Assembly: GCF_016616885.1 (NCBI RefSeq)
Contig: NZ_CP067102.1
Location: forward strand, 5,112,501-5,176,500
Reading direction: 5' to 3'
Source of the DNA: Bradyrhizobium diazoefficiens
Lineage (GTDB): Bacteria; Pseudomonadota; Alphaproteobacteria; Rhizobiales; Xanthobacteraceae
DNA length: 64,000 nt
The translations under genes and the position numbers were made by a program. Below the pieces are notes generated by a model. That model did no database searches. It was not told the DNA's origin and saw nothing but the letters and a program-made list of their open reading frames with translations. Numbering within the stretch: the stretch's first letter is position 1; each line of letters opens with the position of its first letter. Below, one piece after another: positions 25,156 to 33,207 of the stretch.

Positions 25156-25626
25156 ATGCAACTCGAATACTTCCACATGATCGATCGCATCGTCGACCTC
25201 AACGTCGACGAGAAGAAGATCGTCGTCGAGGCCCAGGTCCCCAAGGAGAGCACCATCTTCGAGGGGCACTTCCCGGGGTATCCCCTGATGCCCGGCGTGC
25301 TGCTGATCGAATCGATGGCGCAGGCCTCGGGCTGGCTGCAGCTCGGCGTGCTCAAGTTCGAGCGCATGCCGATCCTGGCCGCCGTCAAGGAGGCCAAGGT
25401 CCGCGGCTCGGTGTTCCCCGGCGATCTCATGAGCATCGAGGCGACGCTGGCCCATGAGGGCTCTGGCTACGCCATGACCGAAGCCAAGATCCGGGTCGGC
25501 GGCAAGCTGCGCGCGAATTCGACGCTCACCTTCACGCAGATTCCCTTCCCCAATGCGGATATGCGCGGCTACATGGATTCGTTCGCCAAGCGCATCGGCT
25601 TTCCGCAACAGGCCGTCTCGCCATGA
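25156..25626 (+). CDS. 3-hydroxyacyl-ACP dehydratase, FabZ-type of the VLCFA locus (156 aa)
   Basis: Hot-dog dehydratase. The active-site segment FEGHFPGYPLMPGVLLIESMAQ-like stretch contains the catalytic His and Glu (about residues 38 and 52). It is a little longer than FabZ of the main cycle. It dehydrates hydroxyacyl intermediates bound to AcpXL during elongation of the lipid A very-long-chain acid. The start at MQLEYF lies 10 bases after acpXL; its stop overlaps the next gene by 4 bases. Confidence 0.9.
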   Translation: MQLEYFHMIDRIVDLNVDEKKIVVEAQVPKESTIFEGHFPGYPLMPGVLLIESMAQASGWLQLGVLKFERMPILAAVKEAKVRGSVFPGDLMSIEATLAHEGSGYAMTEAKIRVGGKLRANSTLTFTQIPFPNADMRGYMDSFAKRIGFPQQAVSP

Positions 25627-26828
25627 CTGACACCACTTCGAAGCCGGGCCAGACGGAAGTCTGGATCACCGGTATTGGTCTTGCCACCTCGCTCGGCGAA
25701 GGTCTCGACGCCAACTGGGCCGCGCTTCAGGAGAGGCGCATCAATGTCGACGAGAAGGGCTTTGCGCCCTTCATCGTGCACCCGCTGCTGCCTGTCTCGT
25801 TCGACAGCCAGATCCCGAAGAAGGGCGACCAGCGCCAGATGGAAGCCTGGCAGCGCATCGGCGTCTACGCCGCGGGCCTCGCGCTCGATTCCGCCGGCAT
25901 CAAGGGCAACAAGGATATCCTGTCGAAGATCGACATGGTGGTGGCCGCTGGCGGCGGCGAGCGCGATCTCAATGTCGACACCGGCGTGCTGACCGCCGAG
26001 GCCAAGGGCGCCAATGCGCCGGGCTTCCTCAATGAGCGCCTGATGAGCGATCTCAGGCCGACGCTGTTTTTGGCCCAGCTCTCCAATCTGCTCGCCGGCA
26101 ACATCGCCATCGTCAACGGTCTCGGCGGCACCTCGCGCACCTTCATGGGCGAAGAGGTTGCGGGCGCCGATGCCGCCCGCATTGCGCTGTCGCGCATCGC
26201 CTCGGGCGAGAGCGACATCGCGCTGGTCGGCGGCTCGCACAATGGCGAGCGCAAGGACCTCATGGTCCTCTACGAATTCGGCGACTTCAATCTGAAGGAC
26301 AAGTTCGCCCCCGTGTGGCAGCGCAAGGACCACGCCGGCTTCGCGCTCGGCTCGGCCGGGGCTTTCCTGGTGCTGGAATCGAAGGCGCACGCGGAAGCGC
26401 GCGGCGCAAAGCCGTACGCGAAGCTGTCGAGCGTGGTGACCGATCTGGCACGCCGCAAGCAGGACGGCGACATGGAAGCGACGCTGGAAAAGCTTTGGGA
26501 CAAGCTGCCGAAGCGCGATGGCAAGGGCGCCATCATCTCGGGCGCAACCGGCGCGGAGCCGGCGACGTCGGAGGAACGCGGCTTCCTGAAGAAGCACGCC
26601 GACTTCCCGGTGCGCGCAACCGGCACGATGTTTGGCCACACCATGGAAACGCAATTCCCGCTCGGCATTGCACTTGCCGCACTCTCGATCTCGCGCGGCG
26701 CGCTGTTCCCGCCGAACGATTCGACCGGGACCGAGATTGAAATGCAGGGGGCGCCCACCCAGATTGTCGTGGTGGGAGCCGGACACTGGCGCGGCGAAGG
26801 CATGGCGCTGGTCGAGGCGATTGACTAG
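25623..26828 (+). CDS. Ketosynthase-like protein lacking the active-site Cys, FabF2XL type (401 aa)
   Basis: A thiolase-fold KAS II family protein of normal length, second ketosynthase of the rhizobial VLCFA loci. By eye alignment with the next gene the nucleophilic Cys is replaced by Glu near residue 178 (GEEVAGAD), and the first catalytic His by Ala (ISGATGAEP); the second His is kept in FGHTMETQFP. It is therefore like a chain-length factor of polyketide KS/CLF pairs and probably partners the intact FabF1XL. Overlaps fabZ by 4 bases and is followed by fabF1 after 18 bases. Confidence 0.85.
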   Translation: MTDTTSKPGQTEVWITGIGLATSLGEGLDANWAALQERRINVDEKGFAPFIVHPLLPVSFDSQIPKKGDQRQMEAWQRIGVYAAGLALDSAGIKGNKDILSKIDMVVAAGGGERDLNVDTGVLTAEAKGANAPGFLNERLMSDLRPTLFLAQLSNLLAGNIAIVNGLGGTSRTFMGEEVAGADAARIALSRIASGESDIALVGGSHNGERKDLMVLYEFGDFNLKDKFAPVWQRKDHAGFALGSAGAFLVLESKAHAEARGAKPYAKLSSVVTDLARRKQDGDMEATLEKLWDKLPKRDGKGAIISGATGAEPATSEERGFLKKHADFPVRATGTMFGHTMETQFPLGIALAALSISRGALFPPNDSTGTEIEMQGAPTQIVVVGAGHWRGEGMALVEAID

Positions 26829-26846
26829 CTCTATCGGGGGATCGAC

Positions 26847-28124
26847 ATGACAGCACCACGCGACAAACTCGGGCGTCCCGTTGTCGTCGTCACCGGCATG
26901 GGCATCACGACCTCGCTCGGTGCCGGCAAGGCCGACAATTGGTCAAAACTGGTCGCGGGCGAATCCGGCATTCGCACCATCACGCGCTTTCCGATCGACG
27001 GCCTGAAGACTACGATGGCCGGCACGGTGGATTTCGTCAGCGTCGATCCGTTCTCCTCCACCGGTCTGTCCGAGCGGATGGCCGAGCTCGTCACCCAGGA
27101 AGCGCTGGAGCAGGCCGGCATCGGCGGCAAGGGCGATTTTCCGGGTCCCCTCTTTCTCGCCGTTGCGCCGGTCGAGGTCGAGTGGCCGCAGCGTCGCGAG
27201 CTTGGCCGCGCCGTCGGCGCGCCTGACTTCACCTATGACGATCTCTTGCGCATCTCCGGCGGCGGCAAGTACAGCGCCTATCACCACCGCTTCATGTTCG
27301 GCTCGGTCGCTGCCCACCTCGCCGAAACCTTTGGCACCAAGGGCTCGCCGATCTCGCTGTCGACGGCGTGCGCATCCGGAGCCACCTCGATCCAGCTCGG
27401 CGTCGAGGCGATCCGCCGTGGCGAGACCGATGCCGCGCTGTGCGTCGCCACCGACGGCACCGTGAATCCGGAAGCGCTGGTGCGTTTCTCGCTGCTCTCG
27501 GCGCTGTCGACCCAGAACGATCCGCCGCAGGCGGCCTCTCGCCCCTTCTCTAAGAACCGCGACGGCTTTGTCATGGCCGAAGGCGCAGGCGCGCTGGTGC
27601 TGGAGAGCTATGAAGCGGCGACCGCGCGTGGCGCAAAAATCCTCGGCGTGATCGCCGGCTGCGGCGAGCTCACCGATTCCTTCCATCGCACCCGCTCGTC
27701 TCCTGACGGCAAGCCGATCATCGGCTGCATGAACAAGACGCTGGCCGATGCCGGCATGACGCCGGACCAGATCGACCACATCAATGCGCACGGCACTGCG
27801 ACGCCGGAGAACGACAAGATGGAGTACAACACGACATCGGCCGTGTTCGGCGATCTCCTGCAGAAGATCCCGGTCACCTCCAACAAGTCGATGGTCGGCC
27901 ACACCATCTCGGCCGCGGGCGCTGTCGAGGCGATCTTCTCGCTGCTGACGCTCGAGCATCAGCGCATCCCGCCGACCATCAACTACGACAATCCGGATCC
28001 CACGATCCTGTTCGACGTCGTCGGCAACAAGGCGCGCGATGCGCGTGTCACCGCGGTGATGTCGAACTCGTTCGGCTTCGGCGGCCAGAACGCCTCGCTG
28101 ATCCTGACTCGCGAACCGGCCTGA
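26847..28124 (+). CDS. 3-oxoacyl-ACP synthase, FabF1XL type (425 aa)
   Basis: An intact KAS II. The nucleophile Cys is near residue 175 in LSTACASGATS, and both His residues are present in NAHGTATPEND and SMVGHTISAAG. It catalyses the Claisen condensation that elongates AcpXL-bound acyl chains towards C26-C28 for lipid A. The paired Cys-less paralog upstream suggests a heterodimer. It ends 8 bases before lpxXL; in other rhizobia an alcohol dehydrogenase gene (adh2XL) lies here and is absent. Confidence 0.92.
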   Translation: MTAPRDKLGRPVVVVTGMGITTSLGAGKADNWSKLVAGESGIRTITRFPIDGLKTTMAGTVDFVSVDPFSSTGLSERMAELVTQEALEQAGIGGKGDFPGPLFLAVAPVEVEWPQRRELGRAVGAPDFTYDDLLRISGGGKYSAYHHRFMFGSVAAHLAETFGTKGSPISLSTACASGATSIQLGVEAIRRGETDAALCVATDGTVNPEALVRFSLLSALSTQNDPPQAASRPFSKNRDGFVMAEGAGALVLESYEAATARGAKILGVIAGCGELTDSFHRTRSSPDGKPIIGCMNKTLADAGMTPDQIDHINAHGTATPENDKMEYNTTSAVFGDLLQKIPVTSNKSMVGHTISAAGAVEAIFSLLTLEHQRIPPTINYDNPDPTILFDVVGNKARDARVTAVMSNSFGFGGQNASLILTREPA

Positions 28125-28132
28125 CCGGACGC

Positions 28133-29065
28133 ATGGCGCTGCTTCCTGCGAGCACGAAGGCCCGCGCGCGGGAGGCTGCAAAATCCATCAGCGGCGGCCT
28201 GATCGGTGCCGCCACCGTCGGCCTGCTCCGCACCACGCGCTATTTCGATCCGGTCAAGACCTCGGACTTTTTCGCGCGCGTCACCAAGCTGATCGGCCCG
28301 CGCCTGCGCGAGCATCGCATCGGCCGCGCCAACCTCGCCGCGGCCTTTCCCGAGAAGTCACCGGAAGAGATCGAACAGATCCTGATGGGCGTGTGGGACA
28401 ATCTCGGCCGCGTCGGCGCCGAATTCGCCCATATGGACCATGTCTGGGACTACGACCGCGAGCATCCGGAACGCAGCCGAATCGAACTACCGCCACGCAC
28501 CGTCGAGCTGTTCGATCAGATCCGGGACGACGGCAAGCCGGCGCTGATCTTCACGTCCCATCTCGCCAATTGGGAACTGCCGGCGATCGCCGCCGTCGCA
28601 CACGGGCTTGATGCCGCAATCCTCTATCGCCGCCCGAACATCGCCTCTGCCGACCGCATCATCCAGGAGATGCGCCAGGTCAACATGGGCACGCTGATCC
28701 CGGCGGGGCGCGACGCGCCGTTCCGGCTCGCGCAGGCGCTGAAGGACGGCAAGCACGTCGCGATGCTGATCGACCAGTATCTGACCGGCGGCGTCGAGGT
28801 CACCTTCTTCGGCCGCAAGACCCGCGCAAATCCGATGCTGGCCCGGCTCCTGCGCCAGGTCGAATGCCCGATCCACGGGGTCCGCATCATCCGCCTGCCC
28901 GGCGGCCGTTTTCGCGGCGAACTGACGCAGGAGATCCCGCCGGTGCGCAACGCCGACGGCACAATCGACGTCCAGGGCACGACGCAGGCGATCACGAGCG
29001 TAGTGGAGGGCTGGATCCGCGAGCATCCCGAGCAGTGGCTATGGCTGCACCGGCGGTGGCGCTAG
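28133..29065 (+). CDS. lpxXL: Lipid A acyltransferase LpxXL (310 aa)
   Basis: A membrane-associated lysophospholipid/lauroyl acyltransferase-family enzyme. The acyltransferase motif is SHLANWE (His and acidic residue, about residue 143-149), and DQYLTGGVEVTFFG is the usual later block. By position it should transfer the very-long-chain acid from AcpXL to lipid A at the cytosolic face of the inner membrane. The final segment GWIREHPEQWLWLHRRW is the family C-terminus. A 5'-truncated near-copy of its last third lies 2.2 kb downstream. Confidence 0.9.
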   Translation: MALLPASTKARAREAAKSISGGLIGAATVGLLRTTRYFDPVKTSDFFARVTKLIGPRLREHRIGRANLAAAFPEKSPEEIEQILMGVWDNLGRVGAEFAHMDHVWDYDREHPERSRIELPPRTVELFDQIRDDGKPALIFTSHLANWELPAIAAVAHGLDAAILYRRPNIASADRIIQEMRQVNMGTLIPAGRDAPFRLAQALKDGKHVAMLIDQYLTGGVEVTFFGRKTRANPMLARLLRQVECPIHGVRIIRLPGGRFRGELTQEIPPVRNADGTIDVQGTTQAITSVVEGWIREHPEQWLWLHRRWR

Positions 29066-29067
29066 CG

Positions 29068-29087
29068 GCAACTTGAACCGAAGTTGC
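29068..29087. terminator. Hairpin after lpxXL
   Basis: GCAACTT, a 6-base loop and AAGTTGC form a 7-pair stem two bases after the lpxXL stop. A T-rich but interrupted stretch follows about 10 bases later. It is a plausible but weak terminator of the VLCFA operon. Confidence 0.4.
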
Positions 29088-29196
29088 ATACAGTCCATTA
29101 TTTTAACACGCGATATCTGTATCAGCTAGCGAATCGAACTTTTTAGGCGTTCCGACAACGACCTGACATCGCCCCCAACAGCCGGTCTGGAGCAGC

Positions 29197-30807
29197 ATGA
29201 CCCATCCCTGCCGCGTCCTCATGATCTATCCGAGGTTCGTTCCGAACTCGTTTTGGAACTATACGGAAGCCTGCGAACTCGTCGGCGCGAAGTATCCGGC
29301 TGCGCCACTCGGCCTGATCACCGTCGCCGCCATGTTGCCGAAGCATTGGGACATCCGTCTCATCAACCGTAACACCGAGTCATTGACGGACGCGGACCTC
29401 GACTGGGCCGATCTCGTCATGATCGGCGGCATGCTCAACCAGCAGCCTGATGCGATCCACCTGATCGATCTCGCCCATCGGCACGGCAAGCCGGTCTGTG
29501 TCGGTGGGCCTGACGTCTCCTCCAGCCCGCATCTCTATGCGGATGCGGACTTCCAGGTGATCGGCGAGGCCGAGCAGATCATCGAGCACTTCATCGCCGC
29601 CTGGGACAAGGGCGAACGCAACGGCGTGTTTGTCGCGGAGAAATTCAAGGCCGACGTCACGCTCAGCCCCATGCCCCGCTACGATCTGCTGAACTTCGAT
29701 CACTACCTCTTCATTGGCGTGCAATATTCGCGCGGCTGCCCGTTCACCTGCGAGTTCTGCGATATCATCGAGCTGTATGGCCGCGTGCCGCGCACCAAGA
29801 CCAACGATCAGATTCTCGCTGAGCTGCAGGTGCTCTACGATCGCGGCTATCGCGGGCATGTCGATTTCGTCGACGACAATTTCATCGGCAACAAGAAAAA
29901 CCTCCGCACCCTGCTGCCACGGCTCAAGGACTGGCTGGAAGAGCACGACTATCCGTTCGAGTTCTCGACCGAAGCCTCGATCAACATCGCTGACGACAGC
30001 GAGCTGTTGCAGGCCATGAAGGACGCGAATTTCTTCGCGATTTTCGTCGGCATCGAGAGCCCGGATCCGGAAACGCTCGTGCAGATGAAGAAAAAGCAGA
30101 ACACCAGGCGCAATATCGCGGAGTGCGTCCACAAGATCTACAGCTACGGCATGTTCGTCACTGCCGGTTTCATCGTCGGGTTCGATACCGAGAAAGCCTC
30201 GATGGGCCAGGCCATGATCGACTTCATCGAGGAGGCGAGCATCCCGGTCTGCATGGTCGGACTGCTCTATGCGCTGCCCGGCACGCAGCTGACGCGGCGG
30301 CTGGCCGCGGAAGGCCGCCTGCACCAGGGCCATGACCTGATGCTTGCCGAGCAGGCGGGCGATCAATGCACGCTCGGCTGCAATTTCGACACCAAGCGCC
30401 CGCTTCGTGACGTGCTTGCCGATTACAAGGCCGTGCTCGGACACGTGTACAGTCCCACCGCCTACGCAGGACGGCTGTCGCGTCTCGCCGCCATGCTCGA
30501 CCGCTCCGACCGGCGCCGCGAGCTGCCGGATGGCGACGTGCGCAAGAGACTCGGCGGCATCGAAAGCGTGCACAAGATCATGCAGGCCCTGCCGGAGGTC
30601 CGCGAGCCGTTCTGGAAGACCTTCGTCGAGATCGCCAAGACCAATCCAGGCGCGCTGCGTTACATCGTGATGCTGATGGCGCTGTACATGCATCTCGGCC
30701 CGTTCGCCAAGCGCGTGATCGGTGAGATCGACCGGCGCATCGCCGAGCTGGACGACATGCCTGCGGTGAGGGTCGCGGGAGTTAAGCAGGCGCGAGCGCC
30801 GGTATAG
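29197..30807 (+). CDS. B12-binding radical SAM protein with DUF4070-like C-terminus (536 aa)
   Basis: An N-terminal cobalamin-binding Rossmann-like domain (about 1-150) lacks the classical DXHXXG motif. The radical SAM core has the cluster motif RGCPFTCEFC near residue 181-190, and a DUF4070-like C-terminal region follows. Proteins of this class catalyse difficult methylations, and the hopanoid C-2 methylase HpnP belongs to it. The organism type makes 2-methylhopanoids, and the gene sits next to the lipid A VLCFA operon, so HpnP is a good candidate, but the class has several paralogs and I cannot distinguish them. TGGAG precedes the ATG. Confidence 0.8.
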   Translation: MTHPCRVLMIYPRFVPNSFWNYTEACELVGAKYPAAPLGLITVAAMLPKHWDIRLINRNTESLTDADLDWADLVMIGGMLNQQPDAIHLIDLAHRHGKPVCVGGPDVSSSPHLYADADFQVIGEAEQIIEHFIAAWDKGERNGVFVAEKFKADVTLSPMPRYDLLNFDHYLFIGVQYSRGCPFTCEFCDIIELYGRVPRTKTNDQILAELQVLYDRGYRGHVDFVDDNFIGNKKNLRTLLPRLKDWLEEHDYPFEFSTEASINIADDSELLQAMKDANFFAIFVGIESPDPETLVQMKKKQNTRRNIAECVHKIYSYGMFVTAGFIVGFDTEKASMGQAMIDFIEEASIPVCMVGLLYALPGTQLTRRLAAEGRLHQGHDLMLAEQAGDQCTLGCNFDTKRPLRDVLADYKAVLGHVYSPTAYAGRLSRLAAMLDRSDRRRELPDGDVRKRLGGIESVHKIMQALPEVREPFWKTFVEIAKTNPGALRYIVMLMALYMHLGPFAKRVIGEIDRRIAELDDMPAVRVAGVKQARAPV

Positions 30808-30870
30808 CTAGACCCACTGACCGCGATATTCGCGGATCCAGCCCTCGATCACCGACGTGGCCGCCGGCGT
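30808..30870 (-). pseudogene. 3'-end remnant of an LpxXL-like acyltransferase gene
   Basis: Read on the minus strand the 60 bases before a TAG stop encode ATSVIEGWIREYRGQWV, which matches the LpxXL C-terminus (ITSVVEGWIREHPEQWLW). Homology is not visible further right. The reading stops early within the final WLW region. It lies directly after the radical SAM stop codon. Confidence 0.6.
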
Positions 30871-30892
30871 CTACGCGGGTGCGCAGCCACCG

Positions 30893-30958
30893 TCACTTCC
30901 CCGTCTTAACCCTGGTCCAGAGCCGGTTGATGATGCGCGGGATCGCGGGCGAGACGCG
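30893..30958 (-). pseudogene. 3'-end remnant of a polyamine-binding-protein gene
   Basis: On the minus strand the sequence encodes IINRLWTRVKTGK and a stop. The intact binding protein at 38392-39516 ends VINRLWTKVKTGR, and the DNA of the two ends is clearly alike. Only about 21 codons survive; the 5' part is gone and the fragment abuts an acyltransferase fragment of opposite orientation. Confidence 0.6.
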
Positions 30959-30962
30959 CGCG

Positions 30963-31303
30963 AAGGGCGCGCAGGCGCTGCGGACGGCAAGCACGTCGCC
31001 ATGCTGATCGACCAGTATCTGACCGGCGGCGTCGAGGTCACCTTCTTCGGCCGCAAGACCCGCGCCAATCCGATGCTGGCGCGCCTCTTGCGCCAGATCG
31101 AATGCCCGATCCACGGCGTCCGCGTCATCCGCAAGCCCGGCGGCCGCTTCGCCGCGGAGCTGACGGAAGAAATTCCGCCGGTGCGCGACGCTGACGGCAA
31201 GATCGACATCCAGGGCACCACGCAGGCGATCACCAGCGTGGTGGAAGGCTGGGTGCGCGAGCATCCCGAGCAGTGGCTGTGGCTGCACCGGCGGTGGCGG
31301 TGA
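30963..31303 (+). pseudogene. 5'-truncated copy of lpxXL
   Basis: About 110 codons matching the last third of lpxXL (from GKHVAMLIDQYLTGG to QWLWLHRRWR) with roughly nine in ten bases identical by eye to 28730-29065. The homology starts in GCGCAGGCGCTG and a base is lost a few positions later relative to the intact gene. The catalytic SHLANWE part is missing, so no active acyltransferase can be made. An open frame from 30857 exists but its start is in unrelated remnants. Confidence 0.75.
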
Positions 31304-31306
31304 GGC

Positions 31307-32578
31307 TCACTTCTCCGGCAGTCCCGCCTCGACCTCGGCCTGAACGACGCGATCCCAGGCTGCGAGACAGACCGGACTTACATTCTTCATCGGCGGCGAG
31401 ACGTTGAGCCTTGTCGTGCCGGGCCGCAGCCGCAATCCCTCCGCAACCGCCGCCCTCGCCTCCTCAAATCGGCCCGATCGCTGATAGGCGGCGGCGAGCA
31501 GCAGGTGCGAGCGGCCGGTCGCCGGCGTGATCGCGATCGAACGCTGCAACCACGGCAACGCCTCTTCGTCACGCCCCATCATAACATTCGCCAGGCCCGC
31601 GCCGAGCAGCCAGGTCCAGCGCGAAGCCGCCGGTGTGTCGTAACGATCGGCTTGCCGAAATGTCGCGAGCGCATCGTCGAAGCGGCCGAGAAAGATCTGC
31701 CCAAGACCGATCAGATAAAGTGCAGACCCGTCCCACGGGTCGAAGCTCAAGGCTCTAGCGCAGGTGACGAGACTTTCCACGAAATGGTTGGTGGCGCTGA
31801 GGAAGCGGCAATGGGCCTCGAGCACCGGAATCGAATTGGGCTTTAGCCGCAACGCCTGCTCGAGCATCGCATTGGCGCTCGCCTCGACCGTCACAGCCTC
31901 CTCCGGGCTGAACCAGACCATCTGAATGCCGCGCAGCTGCAGCGAAGAGAGCGCGACGGCAAGATCGACGTTGTCAGGATCGTCGGTGAGCGCCTTCTGC
32001 AACATGGCCTGCGCCGCGCCAAAGCGCTCGCGCGTGGTCGGGTTGATCGAGGCGAGCGCCTGCTCGACCGCCACCTTATCGCCGCCGGCCGACGGCTTGC
32101 GGGTTGAGGCTGCCGACGCGCTCGGCTCCAGAATTTCGTTCAAGCGCCGCGCGAGCACATGGCCAGCGCCGGCGGCGAGCCGGGACTGCGCGAGCTGCAC
32201 GTCTGCCTCGTCAACGCTGGCCGATGCCGCAGTGACGGACAGAACCTCGCCGGTGTCCGCTTTGATGATGCGCGCCCGCAGCGTCCAGGACTGGTCGCTG
32301 AGCTGCAGCTCACCTCGCAGCTCGTAATCGGACGCGGCCGCGGTCGCGGCGGCGCTCTCGCCGCTTCGGACCATCAACCGCGGCGCAACCACGCTGATGT
32401 TCTGGATCTTCGCAAAGCCATCCGCGAGCCGGCTGGTGACCTCCGTCGCCATTGCGGCGCCGCGCGGATCGTTGCTGGCGTCGACGATTGGCACCACCGC
32501 GATGCGCGGCGGCGGTCGCTTGAACAGGAGGTCCGGCTTCAATGCCGGCGCGGCCACTGCAAGACCCATGACGATCAC
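31307..32578 (-). CDS. TPR/periplasmic sensor part of a split CadC-like regulator (423 aa)
   Basis: The frame opens with a hydrophobic stretch VIVMGLAVAAPAL, then a TolB-N-like domain (IAVVPIVDASND, about residues 25-135), then several TPR units (about 170-400, with SALYLIGLGQIFLGRFDDALATF as a clear one). These are the extracytoplasmic parts of CadC-like transmembrane regulators. The DNA-binding part is in the preceding frame, overlapping by GTGA at 32575-32578. The single membrane helix is divided between the two frames, which argues for one original gene. Translation would need GTG reinitiation or a frameshift. Confidence 0.7.
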   Translation of the reverse strand: MIVMGLAVAAPALKPDLLFKRPPPRIAVVPIVDASNDPRGAAMATEVTSRLADGFAKIQNISVVAPRLMVRSGESAAATAAASDYELRGELQLSDQSWTLRARIIKADTGEVLSVTAASASVDEADVQLAQSRLAAGAGHVLARRLNEILEPSASAASTRKPSAGGDKVAVEQALASINPTTRERFGAAQAMLQKALTDDPDNVDLAVALSSLQLRGIQMVWFSPEEAVTVEASANAMLEQALRLKPNSIPVLEAHCRFLSATNHFVESLVTCARALSFDPWDGSALYLIGLGQIFLGRFDDALATFRQADRYDTPAASRWTWLLGAGLANVMMGRDEEALPWLQRSIAITPATGRSHLLLAAAYQRSGRFEEARAAVAEGLRLRPGTTRLNVSPPMKNVSPVCLAAWDRVVQAEVEAGLPEK

Positions 32579-33033
32579 GCGAGCCCGGCGACGGCCGAGA
32601 GGAGCGCACGCCGGCTCAAGCCAAACAGGGTTCGCTGCGGCCTCACAGGCGATGCGGCACCCCGAGCTGCCGCCCAGCCGAGCGGCCCAGCCGTACCTTG
32701 CGCCGGGTTGGCGGCAGGCGCGTCCACAACCTCCGCCGTCAGCAGATAGCCGCCGCCCGAGGCGAGTTTGATCATCTGCCGTCGCTCATCGCCGAGCGCG
32801 GTGCGAAGCTCGCGGATGCATTGGAACAGGTTGTCCTCGCCGACATGGACGTTCGGCCAGACCGCCTCCATCAGCTCCTGCTTGCTCAGCACCCGGCCGC
32901 CACTGGTGGCGAAAAGCCGCAACATCTCGAAGGTCTTGGGCCGGAGCTTGATCGCAACGCCATCGGCCCCGCGCAGCTCAGCGCGCTGCTGATCCAGCTC
33001 GAAGCCGGCGAAACGAAGCACGTTATCCCCCAA
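32575..33033 (-). CDS. Winged-helix DNA-binding part of a split CadC-like regulator (152 aa)
   Basis: An OmpR/CadC-type winged helix (about residues 5-105). The motif LRPKTFEMLRLFATSGGRVLSKQEL and the recognition helix NLFQCIRELRTALGD are plain. A Pro/Ala linker follows and the frame ends in RRALLSAVAGLA, the first half of a membrane helix whose second half is coded in the next frame. The gene is divergent from the autotransporter with a 174-base gap that contains phased direct repeats, so the autotransporter is a likely target. Confidence 0.8.
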   Translation of the reverse strand: MGDNVLRFAGFELDQQRAELRGADGVAIKLRPKTFEMLRLFATSGGRVLSKQELMEAVWPNVHVGEDNLFQCIRELRTALGDERRQMIKLASGGGYLLTAEVVDAPAANPAQGTAGPLGWAAARGAASPVRPQRTLFGLSRRALLSAVAGLA

Positions 33034-33091
33034 AGCGTTACTCCAGCCGGCTCATATAGCGGAAGTCTGTCGAAAATGCCCGAAAATCGGG

Positions 33092-33123
33092 TCTGAAATG
33101 GAAATATCAGAAACTTTCAGAAA
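33092..33123. promoter_or_regulatory. Phased direct repeats, candidate operator of the CadC-like regulator
   Basis: TCTGAAA at 33092, TCAGAAA at 33107 and TCAGAAA at 33117. The last two are spaced by exactly 10 bases, one helical turn, which is how OmpR-type winged-helix proteins bind in tandem. The site lies in the shared upstream region of the regulator and the autotransporter. Confidence 0.4.
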
Positions 33124-33207
33124 TTTGCGAACCCCTTATCAGGACACCCCTGCCGCCCGATGCGATGAATCCGGTCGAGGACTCGCGAGCATGCGCTGGG
33201 GGAAGTT

